Shown piece after piece: positions 1 to 9,374 of a stretch of DNA of 64,000 nucleotides; within the stretch, counting starts at the first letter, position 1, and each line of letters starts with the position of its first letter. The stretch lies in contig NZ_CP071454.1 of NCBI RefSeq assembly GCF_017352135.1, forward strand, positions 1,645,501-1,709,500, in the 5' to 3' direction. The stretch comes from Rhizobium lentis. GTDB taxonomy: Bacteria; Pseudomonadota; Alphaproteobacteria; Rhizobiales; Rhizobiaceae. The notes beneath the pieces are model-generated. The model was not told where the DNA came from. It did not search any database and worked only from the letters and a program-made list of their open reading frames with translations. The position numbers and the translations under genes were made by a program.

Positions 1-317
1 TTTACGAGCGGGTGGAAAACCTTTCGGGTGGCAATCAGCAAAAGGTGCTGATCGGACGCTGGCTGCTCACCCATCCGAAGATCCTGATCCTCGACGAACC
101 TACGCGCGGCATCGATGTCGGCGCCAAGGCGGAAATTCATCGGCTGGTCACGGAAATGGCGCGAAACGGCGTGGCAGTTATCATGATCTCATCCGAAATG
201 CCCGAGGTTCTCGGCATGAGCGACCGCATCATGGTCATGCATGAGGGCCTGGTGACCGGTTTCCTCAATCGCGATGAAGCAACGCAGATCAAGGTGATGG
301 AGTTGGCTGCGCAGTGA
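1..317 (+). CDS. Sugar ABC transporter ATP-binding protein, C-terminal end (partial)
   Basis: Only the last ~105 codons are in the window; the reading frame is open from base 3, so the gene starts upstream. The piece holds the end of a second nucleotide-binding domain. It has the signature LSGGNQQK, the Walker B stretch [11 protein letters not shown], and SSEMPE where other ABC ATPases have the switch histidine. That combination is typical of the second half of RbsA/XylG/MglA-type two-domain ATPases for monosaccharide import. A permease follows 34 bases later, so the two belong to one importer operon. The substrate cannot be told from this fragment. Confidence 0.9.
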   Translation, partial: YERVENLSGGNQQKVLIGRWLLTHPKILILDEPTRGIDVGAKAEIHRLVTEMARNGVAVIMISSEMPEVLGMSDRIMVMHEGLVTGFLNRDEATQIKVMELAAQ

Positions 318-351
318 GGCGCAGCTTGCGATCGCCGAAGGGAGGTTTGAT

Positions 352-1377
352 ATGAGTACCAAGGCAGCAGAGGGCGCGGCTCCGCTCGCAACTCGGCAAA
401 AGCGGCGGCGCTTACCGACTGAGCTCAGCATTTTCCTCGTGCTCGTCGGCATTGCGCTGATCTACGAAGTGCTTGGCTGGCTTCTCATCGGTCAGAGCTT
501 TCTTCTGAATTCGCAGCGCCTGACAATCATGATCCTGCAGGTCTCCGTCATCGGCATTATTGCGGTCGGCGTCACGCAGGTCATTATAACCGGCGGCATC
601 GATCTTTCGTCGGGCTCGGTCGTCGGCATGACGGCGATGATCGCCACAAGTTTCGCCCAGTCCTCCACCTGGGGGCGGGCCGTCTTTCCGTCGCTGACCG
701 ACCTGCCGGCTGTCGTGCCCATCATGATCGGCCTGTTGATCGGGGCGGCCGCCGGCCTGGCAAACGGCGCGCTCATCGCCTACACGAAAATCCCGCCGTT
801 TATTGCAACACTCGGCATGTTCGTCTCCGCCAGAGGTGTTGCCAAGTGGTATACGAAAGGCCAGCCGGTTTCCGGGATCACCGAACAGTTTCATTTCATT
901 GGAACGAAGGCTTGGCCGGTTGTCGTCTTCCTCGTCGTCGCGCTGATCTTCCATATCGCGTTGCGCTACACCCGCTATGGAAAGTTCACCTACGCCATCG
1001 GCGCCAACCCGCAGGCGGCGCGTGTTTCCGGCATCAATATCGAGGCGCATCTCGTCAAGGTCTATGTCATCGCCGGATTGCTTGCGGGCCTCGCCGGCAT
1101 CGTCACGGCGGCACGCGCCGAAACCGCACAGGCAAGCATGGGCGTCGGATATGAGCTGGACGCGATCGCCGCGACCGTCATCGGCGGCACCTCCCTCACC
1201 GGCGGCGTCGGCCGCATCACCGGCACCGTCATCGGCACCATCATCCTCGGCGTCATGACCTCCGGCTTCACCTTCCTCAGGATCGACGCCTATTACCAGG
1301 AGATCGTCAAAGGCTTCATCATCGTCGCGGCTGTCGTCATCGACGTCTACAGACAGAAGAAGCGCCGAAAACACTGA
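352..1377 (+). CDS. Sugar ABC transporter permease (RbsC family)
   Basis: A 341-residue inner-membrane permease of the branched-chain/ribose type (BPD_transp_2). It has about nine or ten hydrophobic segments and the family motif GGIDLSSGSVVGM near residues 80-93. A Gly-rich stretch, AATVIGGTSLTGGVGRITG, near residue 270 is usual for RbsC-like proteins. The ATG at 352 is preceded by a GGGAGG ribosome site at 340-345. It follows the ATPase and is closed by a strong terminator, so it is the last gene of its operon here. The periplasmic binding protein is presumably upstream of the window, and the sugar is not identifiable. Confidence 0.92.
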   Translation: MSTKAAEGAAPLATRQKRRRLPTELSIFLVLVGIALIYEVLGWLLIGQSFLLNSQRLTIMILQVSVIGIIAVGVTQVIITGGIDLSSGSVVGMTAMIATSFAQSSTWGRAVFPSLTDLPAVVPIMIGLLIGAAAGLANGALIAYTKIPPFIATLGMFVSARGVAKWYTKGQPVSGITEQFHFIGTKAWPVVVFLVVALIFHIALRYTRYGKFTYAIGANPQAARVSGINIEAHLVKVYVIAGLLAGLAGIVTAARAETAQASMGVGYELDAIAATVIGGTSLTGGVGRITGTVIGTIILGVMTSGFTFLRIDAYYQEIVKGFIIVAAVVIDVYRQKKRRKH

Positions 1378-1404
1378 GTTCCGGCGCACGATGCGAAATC
1401 TTGG

Positions 1405-1426
1405 CGGGGGCTTCGGCCCCCGTTTC
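1405..1426 (+). terminator. Rho-independent terminator after the sugar permease
   Basis: A seven-base GC stem, CGGGGGC (1405-1411) with GCCCCCG (1416-1422), closes a TTCG tetraloop and is followed by TTTCG. The short T run is weak, but the stem and UUCG-type loop are very stable. It separates the sugar importer from the dipeptide operon. Confidence 0.75.
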
Positions 1427-1573
1427 GATTCCAGCGACGCTCCTGGTGCCGATGACGAATTTCTGAAAAAAGAGGTGGCGAATTCCGTCAGCTTTTCTAT
1501 TCTGCCGCTTCATTCGCCCTCTACGGCGCCGCACATCTGATAAGATGCGCAAGGAGCCATAGCACTTCGCATG

Positions 1574-1620
1574 CTGGATAATTTATCCTTAGATCGATTC
1601 CGATTTAAGGACTTATCCAG
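1574..1620. promoter_or_regulatory. Inverted repeat upstream of the dipeptidase operon
   Basis: CTGGATAA at 1574-1581 is mirrored by TTATCCAG at 1613-1620, with inner arms TCCTTA and TAAGGA, giving about 14 paired bases around an AT-rich centre. It lies just before the ATG at 1642 and has no T run. An operator or 5' leader hairpin for the operon is more likely than a terminator. The binding protein is unknown. Confidence 0.45.
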
Positions 1621-1641
1621 TAGGGCAGCGCAGGAAGACAG

Positions 1642-2700
1642 ATGCAATTCGTATTTGATGGTCATAACGACGTTCTCCTTCGACTTTGGACACATGCAAA
1701 AGACGGCAACGATCCGATCGCGGAATTCGCCGACGGCACGACGGTCGGCCACATCGATGCGCGCCGGGCAAAAGAGGGCGGTCTTTCGGGCGGCCTCTGC
1801 GCCATCTACATTCCCTCGGGTGATCTCGTCTTCGCCGATCCGGATGCCGACGGCCGCTATATCACCCCGATGGCGGCCCCGCTTGATCCGCTGCCGTCTC
1901 TTGCCATCGCGACTGAAATGGCGGCGATCGCGCTGCGGCTCGACCAGGCCGGCGCCTGGCGGCTCTGTCGGACGGTAAGGGACATCCGCGGCGCCATGGC
2001 GGACAATATCTTTGCCGCCGTCCTGCATATGGAAGGCTGCGAGGCGATCGGTGCCGACCTCTCGGCGCTCGAGGTGTTCTATGCAGCGGGGCTGCGATCG
2101 CTCGGTCCGGTCTGGAGCCGGCACAACGTCTTCGGCTACGGCGTGCCCTTCGCCTTTCCGATGAAGCCTGATACAGCACCCGGCCTTACCGAGGCCGGTT
2201 TCGAGCTGGTGAGGCAATGCAACCGCCTCGGCATTCTGATCGACCTGGCCCATATAACCGAAAAAGGATTCTGGGATGTGGCGAAGACGACGGACCAGCC
2301 TTTGGTCGCCAGCCATTCCAATGCGCATGCGCTGACGCCGGTCGCACGCAACCTGACCGACAGGCAGCTCGACGCCATCCGCGAAAGCCGGGGGCTCGTC
2401 GGCATCAATTATGCAACCGCCATGCTGCGCGCCGACGGCCGCTCGGACAGCGATACGCCGCTTTCCGATGTCATCCGTCACATCGATTATCTCGTCGACC
2501 GTATCGGGATCGACTGTGTGGCGCTCGGATCGGACTTCGACGGCGCCACCATTCCCGAGGAAATCGGCGATGCGGCGGGCAATCAGAAGCTGATTGCCGC
2601 TCTCCGGGAGGTTGGATATGGTGAAGCCGACCTGACGAAACTTGCTCGTGAAAATTGGCTTCGCATACTGGCACAGGCTTGGCGGGAGGACCGCGCCTAA
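1642..2700 (+). CDS. Membrane dipeptidase family protein (peptidase M19)
   Basis: A 352-residue zinc dipeptidase of the M19 (renal dipeptidase) family. The N-terminal HND motif (His8, Asp10) supplies metal ligands, with further ligands expected in HMEGCEAIG (near 130), IDLAH and SHSNAHAL. Bacterial members hydrolyse dipeptides, often those with a D-residue or dehydro-residue at the C-terminus. AGGA at 1630-1633 supports the ATG at 1642. A peptide importer follows after 99 bases, so the pair probably imports and then splits dipeptides. Whether the substrate is an L,D- or D,D-dipeptide is inference. Confidence 0.9.
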   Translation: MQFVFDGHNDVLLRLWTHAKDGNDPIAEFADGTTVGHIDARRAKEGGLSGGLCAIYIPSGDLVFADPDADGRYITPMAAPLDPLPSLAIATEMAAIALRLDQAGAWRLCRTVRDIRGAMADNIFAAVLHMEGCEAIGADLSALEVFYAAGLRSLGPVWSRHNVFGYGVPFAFPMKPDTAPGLTEAGFELVRQCNRLGILIDLAHITEKGFWDVAKTTDQPLVASHSNAHALTPVARNLTDRQLDAIRESRGLVGINYATAMLRADGRSDSDTPLSDVIRHIDYLVDRIGIDCVALGSDFDGATIPEEIGDAAGNQKLIAALREVGYGEADLTKLARENWLRILAQAWREDRA

Positions 2701-2799
2701 AGCGTTGCGCGCCTCTGGACGCGTTAAAAACGAACAATAGTTTACTGGGGCATGACCAATAAAACGCTTCGTAATCAATCAAGAACAGGGGAACAGACC

Positions 2800-4443
2800 A
2801 TGATGATGACCAAGCTCAGCCGCAATGTTCGAATGCTTTCCGCAGGAGCCGCTCTTTCGCTCCTGATGATGGCCGCACCATCTGCCTTTGCCGAGACGCC
2901 GAAGGACACGCTGGTCGAAGGATTTGCCATCGACGATATTATCACGATGGACCCCGGCGAGGCTTTCGAGCTTTCGACGGCGGAGATTACCAGCAACAGC
3001 TACAGCTTGCTTGTCCGCCTCGATCTCGCCGATACGTCCAAGGTCAAGGGAGATCTTGCCGAGAGCTGGACCGTCTCGGATGACGGCCTCACCTATACGT
3101 TCAAGCTGAAACCGGGCCTGAAATTCGCCTCCGGCAATCCGATTACCGCCGAAGATGTCGCCTGGTCGTTCGAGCGCGCCGTCAAGCTCGACAAGAGCCC
3201 GGCCTTCATCCTCACCCAGTTCGGCCTGACCGGCGATAATGTCGCCGAAAAGGCCAAGGCGACCGACGCCAACACCTTTGTCTTCACCGTCGACAAGGCC
3301 TATGCGCCGAGCTTCGTGCTCAACTGCCTGACGGCAACCGTCGCTTCGGTGGTCGATAAGAAGCTCGTCCTGGAACATGTGAAGGCGGTAACGCCGGATG
3401 CCGAGCACAAATACGACAATGATTTCGGCAACGAATGGCTGAAGACCGGCTATGCCGGTTCCGGCGCCTTCAAGCTGCGCGAATGGCGGGCCAACGAAGT
3501 CGTCGTGCTCGAGCGCAACGACAATTATTACGGCGACAAGGCCAAGCTCAATCGCGTGATCTACCGCTACATGAAGGAAAGTTCGGCCCAGCGCCTGGCG
3601 CTTGAAGCCGGCGATATCGACATCGCCCGCAATCTGGAGCCGGGCGATATCGACGCGGTTTCCAAAGATGCCGATCTGGCGACGACGAGCGCGCCGAAGG
3701 GCACGATCTATTACGTCAGCCTCAACAACAAGAATGAGAACCTGAAGAAGCCCGAGGTCCAGGAGGCCTTCAAGTATCTGGTCGACTACGATGCGATTGG
3801 CGCGACCCTGATCAAGGGCATCGGCGAAATCCACCAGACCTTCCTGCCGAAGGGTCAGCTCGGTGCGCTCGACGAAAATCCCTACAAGCTCGACGTTGCC
3901 AAGGCCAAGGAATTGCTTGCCAAGGCCGGCGTCCCGGATGGCTTCTCGGTGACAATGGACGTGCGCAACACACAACCGGTGACCGGTATCGCTGAATCCA
4001 TGCAGCAGACGCTGGCGCAGGCCGGCGTGAAGCTGGAGATCATCCCCGGCGACGGCAAACAGACGTTGACCAAATATCGCGCCCGCACCCACGACATGTA
4101 TATCGGCCAGTGGGGCTCGGACTATTTCGATCCGAATTCCAATGCCGACACCTTCACAAGCAATCCCGACAATTCGGACGCGGGCACGGTGAAGACGCTT
4201 GCATGGCGCAACACCTGGGAGGCGCCGGAGCTCGACAAGGTCGTCAAGGCCGCCCTGCTCGAGCGCGACGGTGAGAAGCGTGCCGCCATGTACGAGGAGG
4301 TCCAGAAAAAATTCCTGGCCAACAGCCCCTTCATCATCATCTTCCAGCAGACCGAGGTGGCCGGCTATCGCAAGAATCTGACAGACTTCAAGCTGGGTCC
4401 GAGTTTCGACACCAATTTCGTCGGCCCGATCGGCAAGGAATAA
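2800..4443 (+). CDS. Peptide ABC transporter substrate-binding protein (SBP_bac_5)
   Basis: A 547-residue periplasmic binding protein of the DppA/OppA family, closing its ligand in a two-lobed cleft. A signal peptide is visible: a basic start, a hydrophobic run LSAGAALSLLMMAA, and a cut site after AFA near residue 31. The family signature region LAESWTVSDDGLTYTFKLK follows. The ATG at 2800 is chosen because AGGGGA sits at 2787-2792; an open frame to 2752 exists but has no ribosome site and would bury the signal peptide. It heads the importer genes of this operon. Confidence 0.92.
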   Translation: MMMTKLSRNVRMLSAGAALSLLMMAAPSAFAETPKDTLVEGFAIDDIITMDPGEAFELSTAEITSNSYSLLVRLDLADTSKVKGDLAESWTVSDDGLTYTFKLKPGLKFASGNPITAEDVAWSFERAVKLDKSPAFILTQFGLTGDNVAEKAKATDANTFVFTVDKAYAPSFVLNCLTATVASVVDKKLVLEHVKAVTPDAEHKYDNDFGNEWLKTGYAGSGAFKLREWRANEVVVLERNDNYYGDKAKLNRVIYRYMKESSAQRLALEAGDIDIARNLEPGDIDAVSKDADLATTSAPKGTIYYVSLNNKNENLKKPEVQEAFKYLVDYDAIGATLIKGIGEIHQTFLPKGQLGALDENPYKLDVAKAKELLAKAGVPDGFSVTMDVRNTQPVTGIAESMQQTLAQAGVKLEIIPGDGKQTLTKYRARTHDMYIGQWGSDYFDPNSNADTFTSNPDNSDAGTVKTLAWRNTWEAPELDKVVKAALLERDGEKRAAMYEEVQKKFLANSPFIIIFQQTEVAGYRKNLTDFKLGPSFDTNFVGPIGKE

Positions 4444-4453
4444 TCCGGCTGGA

Positions 4454-5530
4454 TTGAGTGGCTTGAGCACCGTCGGAACAACACGGGAGGCGCGGCCCCG
4501 AAAGGGCCGTGCCGCCACCTTCGCAAAGGCGACAGGGCGCTTCCTGTTCGCCGCCGTCACCACCTATCTCGGCCTTCTGGCCGTCACCTTCTTCATCGGC
4601 CGCGTCGTGCCGATCGATCCTGTGCTCGCCATCCTCGGCGATCGCGCCCCCACCCATGTCGTCGAGCGGGTACGACAGGAAATGGGCTTCAACCTGCCGC
4701 TCTATCAGCAGTTCTACATCTATATCAAAGGCATCCTGGCCGGAGATTTCGGCAATTCGGTGCTGACGACCAATCCCGTCATGGTCGATATCCGCCGCGT
4801 CATGCCGGCGACGATCGAGCTCGCGACGCTCGGGACGCTCATCGGCGCCTGTGTCGGCGTGCCGCTCGGCGTCCTCGCCGCCGTGCGCCGCGGCAGTATC
4901 GCCGACCAGGTCGTGCGGGTCATCGGCCTCATCGGCTATTCGGTGCCGATCTTCTGGTTGGCGCTGATCGCGCTCGTCATCTTCTATGCGCAGCTGCGCT
5001 GGGTGGCCTTTCCCGGCCGCATCGACATCGTTTTCGAATACACGTTCACGCCGATCACCGGCTTCTATCTCCTCGACAGCGCCTGGCAGGGGCAATGGGA
5101 TGTCTTCTCTGATGTCTTCCGCCACATCATCCTGCCAGCATCGCTGCTCGGCTATTTCTCACTCGCCTATATCAGCCGCATGACCCGAAGCTTCATGCTG
5201 AACGAGCTTTCGCAGGAATATATCGTCGCCGCGCGCGCCAAAGGACTTTCGGAAACGCGGGTGATCTGGGGCCATGCGCTGCGCAATGCCGCCGTGCCGC
5301 TGGTCACCGTCATCGCGCTTTCCTATGCCGGCCTGCTCGAAGGATCGGTGCTGACCGAGACTGTCTTTTCCTGGCCGGGCATCGGGCTCTACATCACCAA
5401 TTCGCTGCAGAACGCCGACATGAACGCTGTACTCGGCGGCACCATCGTCATCGGGACGATCTTCATCGGCATCAACCTTCTGTCTGATCTTCTCTATCGG
5501 ACGCTCGATCCGAGGACACGAAATCGATGA
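4454..5530 (+). CDS. Peptide ABC transporter permease (DppB type)
   Basis: A 358-residue inner-membrane permease with an N-terminal OppB/DppB region and about six membrane segments. The EAA coupling motif for the ATPase is around SQEYIVAARAKGLSETRVIWGH (20 residues from S: near 250-270). The start is a TTG 10 bases after the binding-protein stop; a second TTG nine bases later is an alternative, and neither has a strong ribosome site, suggesting translational coupling. The end overlaps the next gene by four bases (ATGA). Confidence 0.88.
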   Translation: MSGLSTVGTTREARPRKGRAATFAKATGRFLFAAVTTYLGLLAVTFFIGRVVPIDPVLAILGDRAPTHVVERVRQEMGFNLPLYQQFYIYIKGILAGDFGNSVLTTNPVMVDIRRVMPATIELATLGTLIGACVGVPLGVLAAVRRGSIADQVVRVIGLIGYSVPIFWLALIALVIFYAQLRWVAFPGRIDIVFEYTFTPITGFYLLDSAWQGQWDVFSDVFRHIILPASLLGYFSLAYISRMTRSFMLNELSQEYIVAARAKGLSETRVIWGHALRNAAVPLVTVIALSYAGLLEGSVLTETVFSWPGIGLYITNSLQNADMNAVLGGTIVIGTIFIGINLLSDLLYRTLDPRTRNR

Positions 5531-6462
5531 CGGCCCCTGCCAGCCCATCTCCTGCGATGAGCCGCCGCGAATGGCTGCTTTCCGACCGGCCGCAATCGCG
5601 CATGCAGGCCCGCCTCGGCCGCGCCTACGTCACCTGGCGGCAGTTCACGGCAAACAGGCTCGCCGTCGTCGGACTCATGATCATCGTCGCGCTGCTCCTG
5701 GTCGCGGCTTTCGCCGATCTCATCGCCACGCACAACCCGGTCGTCGGCGATCTCCGCAATGCCCGTTTGCTTCCGCCGGGAACGGCCGGCTATCTTCTCG
5801 GTACGGACGACCAAGGCCGCGATATTTACTCGCGATTGATCTACGGATCCCGATTGACGCTGTTCGTCGTCGTGCTTGTCGCCGTCATCTCCGCGCCGAT
5901 CGGCCTGATCGTCGGCACCGTCTCCGGTTATGCCGGCGGCTGGGTGGATGCGACGCTGATGCGCATCACCGATATCTTCCTCGCCTTTCCGAAGCTGGTG
6001 CTGGCACTTGCCTTCGTCGCCGCACTTGGCCCCGGCATTCAGAACGCGATCATCGCCATCGCCATCACCTCTTGGCCGCCCTATGCCCGCATCGCGCGCG
6101 CCGAGACGCTGACGGTCCGGCGTTCCGACTATATCTCGGCCGTGCGGTTGATGGGCGCATCGCCTTTGCGCATCATCGTGCGCCATGTCATGCCGCTCTG
6201 CATTTCCTCGCTGATCGTCCGCGTGACGCTCGATATGGCCGGCATCATCCTGACGGCGGCCGGTCTCGGCTTCCTCGGCCTCGGCGCGCAGCCGCCGCTG
6301 CCGGAATGGGGGGCGATGATCGCCTCGGGGCGGCGCTTCATTCTCGACCAATGGTGGGTGGCGGCGATGCCTGGCATCGCCATTCTCATCGTCAGCCTCG
6401 GCTTCAATCTCCTCGGCGACGGCCTGCGTGACGCGCTCGATCCGAAGGAGAGCGGCCAATGA
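5527..6462 (+). CDS. Peptide ABC transporter permease (DppC type)
   Basis: A 311-residue partner permease of the DppC family. It has the typical N-terminal helix after a polar lead of about 45 residues, the LGTDDQGRDIYSRLIYG segment near residue 95, and the EAA loop near 200 (SAVRLMGASPLRIIVRHV). The ATG overlaps the DppB stop as ATGA, and its own end overlaps the next ATG in the same way. It forms the heterodimeric channel with the upstream permease. Confidence 0.92.
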   Translation: MTAPASPSPAMSRREWLLSDRPQSRMQARLGRAYVTWRQFTANRLAVVGLMIIVALLLVAAFADLIATHNPVVGDLRNARLLPPGTAGYLLGTDDQGRDIYSRLIYGSRLTLFVVVLVAVISAPIGLIVGTVSGYAGGWVDATLMRITDIFLAFPKLVLALAFVAALGPGIQNAIIAIAITSWPPYARIARAETLTVRRSDYISAVRLMGASPLRIIVRHVMPLCISSLIVRVTLDMAGIILTAAGLGFLGLGAQPPLPEWGAMIASGRRFILDQWWVAAMPGIAILIVSLGFNLLGDGLRDALDPKESGQ

Positions 6463-7292
6463 CGACACTTCTGACGGTGGACAATCTCAAGGTCAGCTAC
6501 CCCACGCGCACCGAGGTGATCGAGGCCGTGCGCGGCGTCTCCTTCACGCTCGGAAAGGAAAGGCTCGGCATTGTCGGCGAATCCGGTTCCGGCAAGTCGC
6601 AGACCGGCCGGGCGATCATGGGGCTGACGCCGAAACACGGCATCGTCACGGCCGACAGGCTTGATTTCAATGGCATCGACCTCATCAGGGCTTCCGCCGG
6701 TGAAAGGCGCAGGCTGCGTGGCAAGCGCATCGCCATGATCCTGCAGGACCCGAAATATTCACTCGATCCGGTTATGACGATCGGCCGGCAGATCTGCGAA
6801 ACGCTGCGCACGCATGAGAAGCTCGGCAAGGCGGAGGCGCGCGAACGGGCGCTCGCCATGCTGGAAGCGGTGCAGATCCGCGACCCGAAAAGGGTCTTCG
6901 ACCTGCATCCGCACGAGGTCTCGGGCGGCATGGGACAGCGCGCGATGATTGCCATGATGCTGATTGCCGGACCTGAACTGCTGATTGCCGACGAACCCAC
7001 CTCGGCGCTCGACGTGACCGTCCAGCTCGACGTGCTGAGGATTATGGACCAGCTGGTCTCCGAGCGGGGTATGGGGCTGATCTTCGTTTCCCATGATCTG
7101 AGGCTGGTCTCTTCCTTCTGCGACCGAGTGATCGTCATGTATGCCGGCAAGATCGTCGAAGAGCTCGCCGCCGCCGACCTCAAACATGCGCAGCACCCCT
7201 ATACCAGGGGACTGCTGAACTGCATGCCCGAGATCGGTGTAAACCGCCATCCCCTGCCGGTGCTGGACCGCAGGCCGGAGTGGGCGGCATGA
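6459..7292 (+). CDS. Peptide ABC transporter ATP-binding protein (DppD type)
   Basis: A 277-residue ATPase. Walker A GESGSGKS lies at 40-47, the signature is VSGGMGQR, Walker B is LLIADEPTSALD, and the C-terminal oligopeptide-transporter tail contains HPYTRGLL. It is shorter than E. coli DppD (about 327) because the C-terminal Fe-S/regulatory extension is reduced. Start and stop overlap their neighbours by ATGA, so all importer parts are translationally coupled. Confidence 0.92.
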   Translation: MTTLLTVDNLKVSYPTRTEVIEAVRGVSFTLGKERLGIVGESGSGKSQTGRAIMGLTPKHGIVTADRLDFNGIDLIRASAGERRRLRGKRIAMILQDPKYSLDPVMTIGRQICETLRTHEKLGKAEARERALAMLEAVQIRDPKRVFDLHPHEVSGGMGQRAMIAMMLIAGPELLIADEPTSALDVTVQLDVLRIMDQLVSERGMGLIFVSHDLRLVSSFCDRVIVMYAGKIVEELAAADLKHAQHPYTRGLLNCMPEIGVNRHPLPVLDRRPEWAA

Positions 7293-8038
7293 GCGCAGCC
7301 CTTCACATCGACAATCTCAGTGTCGTCTATGACGATTTTCATGCGCTGAAGGATGTCGGCATCCGCGTCGAAGGCGGCGAATCCTTCGGTCTCGTCGGCG
7401 AATCCGGGTCGGGAAAATCGACCTTGCTGCGCGCCGTGGCCGGACTTGCGCCGATCAGCGGCGGGACGATCCATATCGACGGCGAAGAGCTGAAAGGTTC
7501 GAAGCGCAGCAAGGCCTTCTATCGGCGCGTGCAAATGGTCTTTCAGGATCCTTATGGCTCGCTGCATCCGCGCCAGACGATCGACCGGCTGCTGCTCGAA
7601 CCACTTGCGATCCACGCCCTTGCTGACAGCGATAGGCGCATTGCCCGGGCGCTCGACGAGGTCGGCCTCGGCAATGGTTTCCGTTTCCGCTATCCGCATC
7701 AGCTTTCCGGCGGCCAGCGGCAGCGTGTGGCGATCGCCCGGGCGCTGATCGTAGAACCCGCGATCCTGCTGCTCGACGAGCCGACATCGGCGCTCGACGC
7801 CTCCGTGCAGGCGGAGGTGCTCAACCTGCTCGAACAGATCCGACGCGACCGCAAACTGACCTTCGTGATGGTGAGCCATGACCTCGGCGTCATCACCCAC
7901 ATGTGCGAAAAGCTCGCCGTGATGCGCAATGGCGCCGTCGTCGAGCGATTGAGCTCGCAAGAGCTGGCAGAGGGCGCGGTCCAGGAGAACTACACGAAAA
8001 ATTTGATGATCGCGAGCAAGGGTTTCGTCAAAGCCTGA
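7289..8038 (+). CDS. Peptide ABC transporter ATP-binding protein (DppF type)
   Basis: A 249-residue second ATPase with Walker A GESGSGKS near residue 38, signature LSGGQRQR and Walker B ILLLDEPTSALD. The ATG at 7289 overlaps the previous stop (ATGA); an in-frame GTG nine bases upstream is less likely. It ends soon after the core fold and lacks the usual HPYTR-containing tail of DppF/OppF, keeping only ENYTKNLM. It is the last gene of the operon. Confidence 0.9.
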   Translation: MSAALHIDNLSVVYDDFHALKDVGIRVEGGESFGLVGESGSGKSTLLRAVAGLAPISGGTIHIDGEELKGSKRSKAFYRRVQMVFQDPYGSLHPRQTIDRLLLEPLAIHALADSDRRIARALDEVGLGNGFRFRYPHQLSGGQRQRVAIARALIVEPAILLLDEPTSALDASVQAEVLNLLEQIRRDRKLTFVMVSHDLGVITHMCEKLAVMRNGAVVERLSSQELAEGAVQENYTKNLMIASKGFVKA

Positions 8039-8200
8039 AAGGCAATCATTTCAAGCCATTGAAAAGAAAGGCCCGGCCGGTGTGTTAAGGATAATGTCTC
8101 CTTAAAACACGACCAATCGACTAGACTATTGACAGTTGCCCCGGTTCTGTCATGATCCCGTTAACGATTGTTAGCTTTCGTGATCGATGGAGGATGCGGC

Positions 8201-8386
8201 ATGTTCTTTCTCGGCGGGATGACCATGGGTTACCTCGATCCTCCGGTTAAAGCCGAGCGCAGCGAACAGGTGTCCGTATCCATTCCCGCTGAAAGGGACC
8301 GTCGGCTGATCGAGACCTCCAACCCGCCATCGAACGAGAATGCCATTGAGCGCTCGTTGATCTGGGCATGGCGCACGCTCTGCTAA
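8201..8386 (+). CDS. Small hypothetical protein, 61 residues
   Basis: A short frame with a near-perfect GGAGG at 8189-8193, seven bases before the ATG. The product starts with a hydrophobic, glycine-rich stretch (MFFLGGMTMGYL) and ends with SLIWAWRTLC. No family is recognised. The ribosome site is the main support. It stands alone between the peptide importer and the next small gene, 129 bases downstream. Confidence 0.5.
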   Translation: MFFLGGMTMGYLDPPVKAERSEQVSVSIPAERDRRLIETSNPPSNENAIERSLIWAWRTLC

Positions 8387-8515
8387 AAAGAGATTGGTTG
8401 GATTTTCTCTTCCGTCCCCTCTGGACGGAAATTTATCTCTACCTAACTGATAGAGAAAATAAGAAAAGAAGCCCGAGCCGCACAACCGGCCGCATGAGAA
8501 CAACGGAGGCGACAT

Positions 8516-8680
8516 ATGGCAGATCTGGGTATTTCGCATACTCACGTGAACCACTACGGTTCCGTAGCAAGCAAGAAGCCGCTCACCGCGCGCCACAGAC
8601 TTCAAACGCTGCTCCATGGAGCGCTCTTCACGGCAGCATTCCTGTTTGTCGTAGCCATGGTTTGCGGCGTCGTCGGTTAA
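8516..8680 (+). CDS. Small membrane protein, 54 residues
   Basis: The ATG at 8516 follows CGGAGG (8504-8509) by six bases. The protein has a polar, His-rich N-terminal half (ISHTHVNHYGS), a basic patch (KKPLTARHRLQ) and one C-terminal membrane helix (GALFTAAFLFVVAMVCGVVG) that ends the protein. This is the usual pattern of a single-pass inner-membrane microprotein. No family was recognised and the function is unknown. Confidence 0.55.
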   Translation: MADLGISHTHVNHYGSVASKKPLTARHRLQTLLHGALFTAAFLFVVAMVCGVVG

Positions 8681-9374
8681 TTCGGCGATCATGATCGGCA
8701 GATGCTCGCCTTCCCAAAGCAGGAACGCCTCATCTGTCTCCGCGCCCTCCTGACATCATCCTGTCGAGGATGATGGGTGATGGAACTGATCGGCGATCCA
8801 CGCCACCATTCTTCTCTTTCTTTTCACGCCTTCAAAGCGCGTCCGCATCGAAGTTTGTTCATGCGGCGTGCTTCGGCTTTGCCGCTTCCCGGAGCTGTCG
8901 CCGGAGACCAGGCCCAGATGCCGATATTTCCATTCCGCGGCTGAGGCTAGATGTTTGATCCCAGACTTTTGGGCATCTCTAGCCAGGATCAAAGGCGATC
9001 GGCTCGGACGTACCAAGAGGTATGCCCTTCGCCAATCGCCTTTGCCCTGACGAAAACCTGCCCCGGCAGAATGCTTAAAGCTAACCCGGCCCTAGATCGA
9101 GGAGACCGCGGTTTCCGCCTCTTGACTTGAATTATTCCGATAGTGTCCAAGTTTCGACATGGCTTTCGCGGAGAGGATATCGGATGATCTCCACCACCCG
9201 CCTAGCCACCCTGAACCAGGGCTTAATCCGTTTGCGTTACGACGCCCGGGCTGCGTTCATCCCGGCTTCTTCGATCTTCGAAGAATCGGGCTCCGTTCAT
9301 GTAGCAGTCATGATAAGCAGTGCAAAAGGCTGACCAAAACAGCCATAACTTTGTTTGGATCCAGAACCGAACCC
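8681..9374. other. Intergenic region before ndvB
   Basis: Nearly 700 bases without a supported gene. It holds one palindromic repeat (8971-9077) and presumably the ndvB promoter. An open frame continuous with ndvB extends back to 9159, but it has no ribosome site and no conserved-looking sequence. No other structure was found. Confidence 0.6.
8971..9077. repeat. Dispersed palindromic repeat, copy 1
   Basis: About 107 bases nearly identical to 20138-20244. The core arms AAAGGCGATCGG and CCAATCGCCTTT fold into a long imperfect hairpin. It has no start signal or transposase and looks like a REP/RIME-class intergenic element. The flanking terminal repeat that bounds the second copy is not recognisable here. 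Confidence 0.8.

Noticed and set aside
9159..9374. N-terminal extension of NdvB
   Set aside because: No ribosome site, non-conserved-looking sequence, and the protein from 9375 already has family length.
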